This document shows positions 1-5,367 of a stretch of 7,325 bases of DNA, piece by piece. Origin of the DNA: REEB95 sp035648735 (lineage in GTDB: Bacteria; Pseudomonadota; Alphaproteobacteria; ATCC43930; CGMCC-115725); NCBI GenBank assembly GCA_035648735.1, contig DASRKX010000070.1:1-7325 (forward strand), written 5' to 3'. The notes below the pieces were generated by a model. It worked only from the letters and a program-made list of their open reading frames with translations. It was not told where the DNA came from and did no database searches. The first letter of the stretch is position 1; every line of letters begins with the position of its first letter. Position numbers and translations under genes: made by a program.

Positions 1-646
1 AGATCTCCTCGTCCTCGACCGGGAGGATGCGATCGAGCACCTCGACCACCGTGACCTCGGCGCCCATATTGCGATAGAAGCTGGCGAATTCGATGCCGAT
101 GGCGCCCGAGCCGATCACCAGCAGCGATCTCGGCATGGCCGGCGGCACCATCGCCTCCTTGTAGGTCCAGACCAGCTTGCCGTCGGGCTCAAGTCCGGGG
201 AGCGCCCGCGCCCGGGCACCCGTAGCGATGATGATGTGCTTGGCGGCGAGTTCGGCGTTGGTCTTGCCGGTGACCTTCACCTTTCCCTTGCCGGCGAGAA
301 CACCGCTGCCATCGAACACCGGCACCTTGTTCTTTTTCAGGAGGAAGGCGACGCCCTGCGACAGCTGGTTCGCCACCTTGCGCGAGCGCTCGACCACCTT
401 CTTGATGTCAAAGCTGATGTCCTTGGCCGAGAACCCATAATCACCAAGATGACGGAGGAGATGCGAAATCTCGGAGCTGCGCAGCAAAGCCTTGGTCGGG
501 ATGCAGCCCCAGTTGAGGCAGATGCCGCCGAGATGCTCGCGCTCGACGACGGCCGCCTTCATGCCGAGCTGTGCGGCGCGGATGGCGGCGACATAGCCGC
601 CGGGCCCGCCGCCGATGACGATGACATCGAAAGATGTGTCGGCCAT
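1..646 (-). CDS. lpdA: Dihydrolipoamide dehydrogenase (PDH E3), N-terminal 215 codons, cut by window edge
   Basis: Flavoprotein that reoxidises the dihydrolipoyl groups of E2 with NAD+, acting in the cytoplasm as the E3 subunit of the PDH complex. The visible part starts MADTSFDVIVIGGGPGG. It shows the FAD-binding GxGxxG-type glycine cluster at residues 12-17, the redox-active disulfide in GGICLNWGCIPTK (Cys43 and Cys48), an ATG segment near 141-143, and the start of the NAD-binding fold with GSGAIGIEFAS at 179-189. The family is about 465 residues, so somewhat less than half is present; the rest lies beyond position 1. The start is ATG at 646, 13 bases after the pdhC stop, with a purine-rich AGGGGA stretch upstream. 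Position at the end of a pdhABC run supports the PDH-specific E3 rather than the 2-oxoglutarate dehydrogenase copy, though the fragment alone cannot separate these. No internal frame break was seen. Confidence 0.96.
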   Translation of the reverse strand, partial: MADTSFDVIVIGGGPGGYVAAIRAAQLGMKAAVVEREHLGGICLNWGCIPTKALLRSSEISHLLRHLGDYGFSAKDISFDIKKVVERSRKVANQLSQGVAFLLKKNKVPVFDGSGVLAGKGKVKVTGKTNAELAAKHIIIATGARARALPGLEPDGKLVWTYKEAMVPPAMPRSLLVIGSGAIGIEFASFYRNMGAEVTVVEVLDRILPVEDEEI

Positions 647-659
647 GCTTTCCCCTGCC

Positions 660-1997
660 CTAGACCAGCAGCGCCGCCGGCGCCTCGATCAATTTCTTGA
701 AAGCCTGCATCCATTGCGCGCCGCCGGCGCCGTCGACGACGCGATGGTCGCAGGCGATGGTGCAGCTCATCACCGTGGCGATTGCGAGCTGGCCGTCCTT
801 GACCACGGCGCGTTGCTCGCCCACTCCCACCGCGAGGATGCAGCCCTGCGGCGGGTTGATGACGGCCTCGAAATGCCGGATGCCGTACATGCCGAGATTG
901 GAGATCGAGAAGGTGCCGCCCTGGAACTCCGCGAGCGCGAGCTTGCCGGCGCGGGCGCGGATGCCGAGGTCGCGCATCTCGGCGGAAATCTCGCTGACGC
1001 GCTTCGTGTCGGCCTGCTTGATGATCGGCGTGATCAGCCCGTCGTCGAGCGCCACCGCGACGGCGATGTCGATCGAGTTCCAGCGCAGGATCGCATCGTC
1101 GGTATAGGAGGCGTTGGCCGCCGGCACCTGCTTCAGGGCAAGTGCCGTCGCGCGAATGACGAAATCGTTGACCGACAGCTTCTGGCCCATCGTCTCGTTG
1201 ATGTCCTTGCGCGCATGCAGCAACGCATCGATCTCGCAATCGATGGTGAGATAGAAATGCGGCACGTTCTGCTTCGATTCCGTCATGCGCTTGGCGATGA
1301 CGCGCCGCATCGGGGTAAGCGGAACCTCGGTGTAGGGGATGTTGCCGGCGAGCGCCACGACCGCCGCCTTCGTGTAGGACGGCGCCCCGGCGAGCGCGGC
1401 GCGGCGCGTGCCGCCGCCGGATTGGGCGGCCTCGACATCGGCCTTGACGATGCGGCCATGCGGACCCGAGCCGTGCAGCTGCGACAGCGCGATGCCGGAT
1501 TTCTCCGCCAGGCGGCGCGCCAAGGGGCTGACGAAGGCGCGGCCGGCCCCATGACTGTCGGACCCATTGGCTTGCGGCTTTTGTAACGGCGCGGGCGCGG
1601 CGGCCTTCGGCGCGGGAGCCTGTGCGGCAGACGCCGGAGCTTTCGCCGCGGCGGGCTGTGCTTGAGCCGGCGCGGCGGCGGGCTTCGGCGCTTCCGGTGT
1701 CGCCGGTTTCGCGGCGGATGCCGGCGGCGGCGCCTTGATGTCGCCGGCGCTTTCGCCCTCTTCGAGAATCACGGCGATCGGCTGATTGACCTTCACGCCG
1801 GTGGTGCCCTCGGGCACCAGGATGCGGCCCAGCGTGCCCTCGTCCACCGCCTCGAATTCCATCGTCGCCTTGTCGGTCTCGATCTCGGCGATGATGTCGC
1901 CGGCCTTGACCTTGTCGCCCTCCTTCTTGTGCCACTTGGCGAGGTTGCCCTCGGTCATGGTGGGCGACAGCGCGGGCATGAGGATTTGGATCGGCAT
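660..1997 (-). CDS. pdhC: Dihydrolipoyllysine acetyltransferase (PDH E2)
   Basis: Core-forming E2 subunit of PDH. It accepts the acetyl group from E1 on a swinging lipoyl arm and transfers it to CoA. 445 residues. Domains in order: one lipoyl domain (about 1-80) with the lipoylated lysine in ETDKATMEF at Lys43; an Ala/Pro-rich flexible linker (about 83-150); a peripheral subunit-binding domain (about 155-190, VSPLARRLAEKSGI...GRIVKADV); and a catalytic domain from about 220 to the end with the active-site motif DHRVVDG (His418, Asp422). The start ATG at 1997 is 11 bases after the pdhB stop and has GGGGAGAG a few bases upstream. Length and the single lipoyl domain match alphaproteobacterial PdhC. 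Succinyl- or branched-chain E2 is less likely given the flanking pdhA/pdhB. Confidence 0.97.
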   Translation of the reverse strand: MPIQILMPALSPTMTEGNLAKWHKKEGDKVKAGDIIAEIETDKATMEFEAVDEGTLGRILVPEGTTGVKVNQPIAVILEEGESAGDIKAPPPASAAKPATPEAPKPAAAPAQAQPAAAKAPASAAQAPAPKAAAPAPLQKPQANGSDSHGAGRAFVSPLARRLAEKSGIALSQLHGSGPHGRIVKADVEAAQSGGGTRRAALAGAPSYTKAAVVALAGNIPYTEVPLTPMRRVIAKRMTESKQNVPHFYLTIDCEIDALLHARKDINETMGQKLSVNDFVIRATALALKQVPAANASYTDDAILRWNSIDIAVAVALDDGLITPIIKQADTKRVSEISAEMRDLGIRARAGKLALAEFQGGTFSISNLGMYGIRHFEAVINPPQGCILAVGVGEQRAVVKDGQLAIATVMSCTIACDHRVVDGAGGAQWMQAFKKLIEAPAALLV

Positions 1998-2008
1998 CGC
2001 TCTCCCCG

Positions 2009-3409
2009 CTACCGGTAGGTCACGGCTTTGACGGCGGCGACCAGATCGTCGATCTGCGGCAGCGCCAAATGCTCGAGATTGGCGGCGTAGGGCATCGGCA
2101 CGTCCTTGCCGGAAACCCGCGCCACCGGCGCATCGAGCCAGTCGAATGCCTGCTCCATCATCAACGCCGCCAATTCGCTGCCGATGCCGGCGAAGGGCCA
2201 GCCCTCCTCGAGCGTGACCAGCCGGTTGGTCTTCTTCACCGATTCGACGATGGTGTCGGTGTCGAGCGGCCGAATGGTCCTAAGATCGATCACCTCGGCC
2301 GAGATGCCCTCGCCTTCGAGCTGCGTTGCGGCCTTGAGTGCCAGCTCGACCATGCGCGAATAGGCGGTGATGGTGACGTGCTCGCCCGGGCGCGCGATGC
2401 GCGCCTTGCCGATCGGCACGGTGTAATCCGGATGCTCCGGCACCGCAAAGCTCTCGCCGTAGACGATCTCGTTCTCGAGGAAGATGACCGGGTTGGGATC
2501 GCGGATCGCCGATTTGAGCAAGCCCTTGTGATCCGCCGCGGTATAGGGCGCGATCACCTTCAACCCCGGGACATGCGCGAACCAGCTCGCATATTCCTGG
2601 CTGTGCTGAGCGGCGACGCGCGCCGCCGGGCCGTTCGGGCCGCGAAAGACGATCGGGCAGCTCATCTGCCCGCCCGACATATAGCGCGTCTTGGCGGCGG
2701 AATTGACCAGCTGGTCCATCGCCTGCATGGCGAAATTCCACGTCATAAATTCAACAATGGGCCGCAGCCCCGCCATCGCGGCGCCGACGCCGAGGCCGGT
2801 GAAACCGTGCTCGGAGATCGGCGTGTCGATGACGCGGCGCGCGCCGAATTCCTCGAGCAGGCCCTGGCTGATCTTGTAGGCGCCCTGGTATTCGGCGACT
2901 TCCTCGCCCATCAGGAACACGTCGCCGTCGCGGCGCATCTCCTCGGCCATCGCGTCGCGCAGCGCCTCGCGCACCGTCATGGTGACGCTGGGCCCGTCCC
3001 ATTCGATCGCGCCGGCATCGGCCGTGGCGACGGCTGGCGGCGCGGCTTTCGCTTCGGTCTTGGGCGCCTTGGGCGCCTCAGCCTTGGCTTCGGCTTTTGG
3101 GGTTTCAGCCTTGGGGGGTTCGGCTTTCGGCGCTTCGGCCTGCTTTGCCGGCGCCGGCTTGGACGCCTCGCCTTCCTCGGCGATGCGCGCGATCGGCTGG
3201 TTGACGGCGACATGCTCGGTGCCCTCGGGCACCAGGATCTCGGCGAGGCTGCCCTCGTCGACCGCCTCGAATTCCATCGTCGCCTTGTCGGTCTCGATCT
3301 CCGCAAGCACATCGCCCGCCTTGACCGGGTCGCCGACCTTCTTGTGCCATTTGGCGAGCTTGCCCTCGGTCATGGTGGGCGAGAGCGCCGGCATCAGGAC
3401 ATCCGCCAT
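2009..3409 (-). CDS. pdhB: Pyruvate dehydrogenase E1 beta subunit with N-terminal lipoyl domain
   Basis: Beta half of the thiamine-diphosphate E1 enzyme that decarboxylates pyruvate and acetylates lipoyl groups. 466 residues, about 130 longer than a plain E1-beta because of an N-terminal lipoyl domain (about 1-80, predicted lipoyl-lysine Lys42 in ETDKATMEF) and a Lys/Glu/Ala/Pro linker (about 82-135). The E1-beta fold begins near residue 140 and includes GEEVAEYQGAYK (168-179), DTPISEHGF (195-203, with the conserved Glu200) and AAQHSQ (266-271, His269). Fusion of a lipoyl domain to E1-beta is known from alphaproteobacteria such as Sinorhizobium and Zymomonas. ATG 3409 is chosen because it opens the lipoyl domain as MADVLMPALSP and lies two bases after the pdhA stop. 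An in-frame ATG at 3445 would add 12 unconserved residues inside pdhA. The close spacing suggests translational coupling with pdhA. Confidence 0.96.
   Translation of the reverse strand: MADVLMPALSPTMTEGKLAKWHKKVGDPVKAGDVLAEIETDKATMEFEAVDEGSLAEILVPEGTEHVAVNQPIARIAEEGEASKPAPAKQAEAPKAEPPKAETPKAEAKAEAPKAPKTEAKAAPPAVATADAGAIEWDGPSVTMTVREALRDAMAEEMRRDGDVFLMGEEVAEYQGAYKISQGLLEEFGARRVIDTPISEHGFTGLGVGAAMAGLRPIVEFMTWNFAMQAMDQLVNSAAKTRYMSGGQMSCPIVFRGPNGPAARVAAQHSQEYASWFAHVPGLKVIAPYTAADHKGLLKSAIRDPNPVIFLENEIVYGESFAVPEHPDYTVPIGKARIARPGEHVTITAYSRMVELALKAATQLEGEGISAEVIDLRTIRPLDTDTIVESVKKTNRLVTLEEGWPFAGIGSELAALMMEQAFDWLDAPVARVSGKDVPMPYAANLEHLALPQIDDLVAAVKAVTYR
3047..3133 (-). repeat. pdhB: PKAE-type repeat in the PdhB inter-domain linker
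   Basis: Residues 93-121 of PdhB are built from imperfect APKAE / PKAET / AKAEA units, giving a charged flexible linker between the lipoyl and catalytic domains. The matching DNA is a run of imperfect 15-base-like units. The pdhC linker is Ala/Pro rich with few charges, so the two linkers were not copied from one another, unlike the lipoyl domains. Confidence 0.7.
3181..3400. repeat. Lipoyl-domain duplication, copy in pdhB (partner 1766-1985 in pdhC)
   Basis: The lipoyl-domain coding sequences of pdhB and pdhC align without a gap at a constant offset of 1415 bases. Within this, 3251-3301 and 1836-1886 agree at 50 of 51 bases, including 41 in a row around the lipoyl-lysine codon, and 3218-3238 matches 1803-1823 exactly. 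The two copies encode near-identical domains, so they are paralogous modules of one complex. Confidence 0.85.
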
Positions 3410-3411
3410 GA

Positions 3412-4440
3412 TCAGACCTGCGCCTCGCCGTAAACATCGCTCCACAATTCGGCGGGATCGGGCTCGGGGCTCTGCTGCGCGAAATCGGCGGCGGCGGTGA
3501 CGACGTCCTTCACTTCCTTGTCGATGATCTTGAGCTTGTCCTCATCCGCGACATTGCCGTCGATCAGACGGTTCCGGAGCTGGTCGATGGGATCGTGCTC
3601 CGCGCGCATGCGGCTGACCTCGTCCTTGCTGCGATACTTGGCCGGATCGGACATCGAATGGCCGCGATAGCGGTAGGTCAGCATTTCGAGGATGAACGGG
3701 CCCTTGCCGACGCGGGCGTATTCCACCGCCTCCTCGACCGCGGCGAGCACGGCGAGCACGTTCATGCCGTCGAGCTGGTAGCCGGGAATGCCGAAGGGCG
3801 CGCCGCGGCCATAGAGATTGGGCGAGGCCGAGCTGCGTGACACCGCCGTGCCCATGCCGTAGCGGTTGTTCTCGATGATGTAGACAACCGGCAGCTTCCA
3901 CAGCGCCGCCATGTTGAAGCTCTCATAGACCTGGCCCTGGTTCATCGCGCCGTCGCCGAGGAAGGTGAGGCAGACCCGTCCGTTGCCGCGATAGCGATGC
4001 GCGAAGGCGAGGCCGGTGCCGATCGGCACCTGGGCGCCGACGATGCCGTGCCCGCCGAAGAAATTTTTCGCGCGCGAGAACATGTGCATCGAGCCGCCCT
4101 TGCCCTTGGAATAGCCGGTGCGGCGCCCGGTCAGCTCGGCCATGACGCCCTTGGGATCCATGTTGCAGGCGAGCATATGACCGTGATCCCGATAAGCGGT
4201 GACGACGGTATCGCCCTCCTCGATCGCCGCCATGGCGCCGGTCACCACGGCTTCTTCGCCGATATAAAGGTGGCAGAAGCCGCCGATCAGCCCCATGCCG
4301 TACATCTGCCCCGCCTTTTCCTCGAAACGGCGGATCAGCAGCATGGCGCGGTAGAATTCGAGCAGCTTTTCCGGGCCGACTTCGGCTTCAACCAGCTCGT
4401 TGTCTTGGCGCCGGGGCTTGCGCTTGGCGGCAATTGCCAT
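3412..4440 (-). CDS. pdhA: Pyruvate dehydrogenase E1 alpha subunit
   Basis: Alpha half of the heterotetrameric E1, which binds thiamine diphosphate and magnesium and pairs with PdhB. 342 residues, normal for the family. Visible landmarks: FYRAMLLIRRFEE near the N-terminus (29-41), YRDHGH (83-88), the thiamine-diphosphate motif starting GDGAMNQG (162-169) and closing at ENN (190-192), and the loop YRYRGHSMSDPAKYRSKDEV that corresponds to the regulated phosphorylation loop of the mitochondrial enzyme. No bacterial kinase is implied. The basic N-terminal tail (AAKRKPRRQ) is common in alphaproteobacterial copies. ATG 4440 is supported by GAGGGAG five bases upstream (4446-4452). It is the first gene of the apparent pdhA-pdhB-pdhC-lpd operon and the only one preceded by a long AT-rich intergenic region. 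Confidence 0.97.
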   Translation of the reverse strand: MAIAAKRKPRRQDNELVEAEVGPEKLLEFYRAMLLIRRFEEKAGQMYGMGLIGGFCHLYIGEEAVVTGAMAAIEEGDTVVTAYRDHGHMLACNMDPKGVMAELTGRRTGYSKGKGGSMHMFSRAKNFFGGHGIVGAQVPIGTGLAFAHRYRGNGRVCLTFLGDGAMNQGQVYESFNMAALWKLPVVYIIENNRYGMGTAVSRSSASPNLYGRGAPFGIPGYQLDGMNVLAVLAAVEEAVEYARVGKGPFILEMLTYRYRGHSMSDPAKYRSKDEVSRMRAEHDPIDQLRNRLIDGNVADEDKLKIIDKEVKDVVTAAADFAQQSPEPDPAELWSDVYGEAQV

Positions 4441-4445
4441 GGGGT

Positions 4446-4452
4446 CTCCCTC
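4446..4452 (-). promoter_or_regulatory. Ribosome binding site of pdhA
   Basis: GAGGGAG on the minus strand, five bases before ATG 4440. It is a strong purine-rich Shine-Dalgarno match and decides the start of pdhA. Confidence 0.7.
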
Positions 4453-4464
4453 GAAAAATGGGCG

Positions 4465-4480
4465 GCCGGCAGGCGCCGGC
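4465..4480 (-). promoter_or_regulatory. GC hairpin in the pdhA leader
   Basis: On the minus strand GCCGGC, a four-base GCCT loop, then GCCGGC again: a perfect six-pair all-GC stem. Six bases later comes TTTTT (4454-4458), followed by the pdhA ribosome binding site. The T run is too far from the stem for a classic intrinsic terminator, so this may be a leader structure or simply a product of GC-rich sequence. No known riboswitch class was recognised. Confidence 0.3.
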
Positions 4481-4541
4481 GCGGCTTAACCGCCGCTTGG
4501 CGCTACCAATACCATCCGATCCCGAATATGCAACCGAACTC

Positions 4542-4549
4542 TTTGCAAA
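4542..4549. promoter_or_regulatory. TTTGCAAA palindrome, possible ScfR/RamB-type half site
   Basis: A perfect 8-bp palindrome in the AT-rich part of the pdhA upstream region, about 12-19 bases downstream of the inferred transcription start. TTTGCAAA is the recognition core described for the RamB/ScfR family of acyl-CoA-responsive regulators, which includes RamB of Corynebacterium (acts on aceE) and PccR of Rhodobacter. The described PccR site is a double one and no second copy is present here, so the assignment is weak. Confidence 0.25.
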
Positions 4550-4556
4550 TAGTTGT

Positions 4557-4569
4557 TTTGTAACACAAA
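4557..4569. promoter_or_regulatory. GntR/FadR-like operator dyad at the pdhA promoter
   Basis: TTTGT-AAC-ACAAA is a perfect 5-bp inverted repeat with a three-base spacer. Its core at 4558-4568 fits the FadR-subfamily consensus TNGTNNNACNA, the subfamily to which the pyruvate-responsive PDH repressor PdhR belongs. It abuts the candidate -10 element of pdhA, a position suited to repression. The motif match is read directly; the identity of the regulator is inferred. Confidence 0.4.
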
Positions 4570-4595
4570 TATAAACATAACCGTTTTTCAGTTAA
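4568..4595 (-). promoter_or_regulatory. Candidate sigma-70-type promoter of the pdh operon
   Basis: On the minus strand TTAACT (4590-4595), a 16-base spacer, then TATATT (4568-4573), matching the -35 and -10 consensus at 4/6 and 5/6 positions. It lies in a 70-base island (4531-4600) with only about one third G+C, in strong contrast with the surrounding GC-rich sequence. The predicted start near 4561 would give pdhA a leader of roughly 120 bases. No transcript data are available, so exact elements are uncertain. Confidence 0.4.
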
Positions 4596-4608
4596 GCAGC
4601 CTGAAAAA
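4584..4608. promoter_or_regulatory. 25-bp dyad TTTTTCAG-N9-CTGAAAAA over the pdhA -35
   Basis: A perfect 8-bp inverted repeat with a nine-base spacer. The spacer contains most of the candidate -35 hexamer of pdhA, so a protein bound here would compete with or contact RNA polymerase. It is not followed by a T run that would make it a terminator for either neighbour. No specific regulator is recognised. Confidence 0.4.
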
Positions 4609-4790
4609 GCTGCCGGACCGCTCTCCTGGGGTGCCGGAGGCGAACGAGTCGGCATGGCGGGACGGCAAAAGCGGCGGGCTATTCCGCTTTGGGCCGACGA
4701 GTCGAGAGGGGATCGGGTGAGAAATGCCGGTGTCTCGGGGTTTCCCTGAGGGACGATTTCATTTGCCGGGCATTGAATCGGCGACGTTAT

Positions 4791-4796
4791 GAGGAG
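4791..4796 (+). promoter_or_regulatory. Ribosome binding site of the 44-residue small protein
   Basis: GAGGAG ten bases before ATG 4807. An in-frame ATG at 4789 overlaps this motif and has no good Shine-Dalgarno of its own, so 4807 is the better start. Starting at 4789 would add the basic extension MRRKPP. Confidence 0.5.
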
Positions 4797-4806
4797 AAAG
4801 CCACCC

Positions 4807-4941
4807 ATGAAACCGCTGCTTTACGCCGTTGCCATCGCCGGCGCCTTGGTCGGCGCTCTGGTGCCCCTCTCCTTCGGCGCGCCGATGTTCGGTTCGGCCC
4901 AGGCCGGCAATCTGGCTATCATGGAAGTCGCCGGCCGCTAA
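4807..4941 (+). CDS. Small hydrophobic protein, 44 residues, possibly exported; function unknown
   Basis: Not recognised as a member of a named family. Translation begins MKPLLYAVAIAGALVGALVP, a Lys followed by a long hydrophobic run, and ends in GNLAIMEVAGR. It can be read either as a single membrane-spanning microprotein (about residues 4-24) or as a signal peptide with possible cleavage after AQA (about residue 33), which would release an 11-residue peptide. A GAGGAG ribosome binding site ten bases upstream and a clear TAA stop support it as real. It lies on the plus strand, divergent from pdhA and convergent with ftsB, whose stop is 15 bases away. Three GANTC sites lie within 165 bases upstream. 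The small size means that chance cannot be excluded. Confidence 0.5.
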   Translation: MKPLLYAVAIAGALVGALVPLSFGAPMFGSAQAGNLAIMEVAGR

Positions 4942-4942
4942 G

Positions 4943-4965
4943 CCGCGCCGGGACGATCAGCGCGG
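4943..4965. terminator. Possible hairpin between the converging small gene and ftsB
   Basis: CCGCGC (4943-4948) and GCGCGG (4960-4965) form a six-pair GC stem with an 11-base loop spanning the gap between the two stop codons. There is no T run on either side, so any terminator role (Rho-assisted or bidirectional) is a guess from position. Confidence 0.2.
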
Positions 4966-5274
4966 GGCCGGATCGTAGATGACGATCTCGCCGGGCGCGG
5001 CGACATCGAGCACGGCCCGTGCGCGTTCATCCAGCAGATCTCGGTCGATCTTGCCGCGCAGCAGAGCGACGCGATGCGCGAGCGGCACGTACTCGGCCTG
5101 GGCTTGGTCGTGCGCTGCGGTGGCGGCGCGCATTTGTTGCTGTAGAGCCATATACGCCAGCAAGCCGCGATCGCCCTGCACCAGGTGATAGCTGAAATAG
5201 GCGATCAGGCTGATGCCCAGGACGGGCGTGACAATGCGGGGCGCGCGCTGGCGCAGCTGGGCGATGACGTCCAT
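4957..5274 (-). CDS. ftsB: Cell division protein FtsB / septum formation initiator (FtsB/DivIC family)
   Basis: Bitopic inner-membrane divisome protein; in the family it joins FtsL and FtsQ and helps trigger septal peptidoglycan synthesis. 105 residues, usual length. Layout: short cytoplasmic N-terminus with several Arg (1-14), one membrane span (about 15-32, VTPVLGISLIAYFSYHLV), then QGDRGLLAYMALQ and a periplasmic coiled coil rich in Gln/Ala (about 38-73), ending with the conserved DLLDERARAVLDVAAPGEIVI block (79-99). The position between eno and pdhA matches alphaproteobacterial synteny. ATG 5274 opens the product just before the membrane span, but no clear Shine-Dalgarno is present: a small GATTC-TTTC-GAATC hairpin occupies that place. 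Six GANTC sites immediately upstream suggest methylation-linked control. Confidence 0.92.
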   Translation of the reverse strand: MDVIAQLRQRAPRIVTPVLGISLIAYFSYHLVQGDRGLLAYMALQQQMRAATAAHDQAQAEYVPLAHRVALLRGKIDRDLLDERARAVLDVAAPGEIVIYDPAPR

Positions 5275-5277
5275 GAC

Positions 5278-5291
5278 GATTCGAAAGAATC
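5278..5291 (-). promoter_or_regulatory. Small inverted repeat just before the ftsB start codon
   Basis: GATTC-TTTC-GAATC on the minus strand, three bases before ATG 5274. It is a perfect 5-bp stem with a four-base loop, sitting where a Shine-Dalgarno sequence would be expected. Both arms are also GANTC sites, so the symmetry may come from the methylation motif rather than from RNA folding. Confidence 0.35.
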
Positions 5292-5347
5292 ACGGTCGAG
5301 TCGCCGCGTCAAATGAAATCGATTCTCTTTTTATGAATCAACGAGTC
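5278..5347. promoter_or_regulatory. Cluster of six GANTC (CcrM-type) methylation sites upstream of ftsB
   Basis: GANTC occurs at 5278, 5287, 5298, 5321, 5335 and 5343, six copies in 70 bp. By eye the whole 7325-base window holds 15 copies, so 40% fall in 1% of the length. GANTC is the target of the cell-cycle methyltransferase CcrM of alphaproteobacteria, and methylated sites in promoters recruit the activator GcrA; division genes such as ftsZ and mipZ are known targets in Caulobacter. The cluster lies between ftsB and the divergent plus-strand gene at 5421 and could act on either. The sites are certain; methylation and function are inferred. Confidence 0.6.
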
Positions 5348-5367
5348 GCAAGGCGGTCCTGCGGTCA

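Noticed and set aside
559..1935. Overlapping minus-strand frame within pdhC and lpd (458 codons)
   Set aside because: It is an alternative frame of pdhC with an Arg/Gly/His-rich translation. The pdhC frame has all E2 motifs.
2069..3433. Long open frame on the plus strand opposite pdhB (454 codons)
   Set aside because: It is the complement of a well-supported gene in GC-rich DNA, where antisense frames stay open because of codon bias. The product is Arg/Gly/His rich with no recognisable domain.
3410..3445. Upstream ATG at 3445 as the pdhB start
   Set aside because: It would add 12 residues unlike any lipoyl-domain N-terminus and overlap pdhA by 34 bases. ATG 3409 begins the conserved MADVLMPALSP directly.
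4503..4808. Minus-strand open frame of 101 codons upstream of pdhA
   Set aside because: It runs through the AT-rich promoter and operator-like dyads of pdhA, has no family resemblance, and lacks a convincing ribosome binding site.
4689..4982. Plus-strand frame of 97 codons overlapping the 44-residue gene
   Set aside because: It has Arg-rich composition typical of a shadow frame. The GAGGAG site and hydrophobic N-terminus favour the frame starting at 4807.
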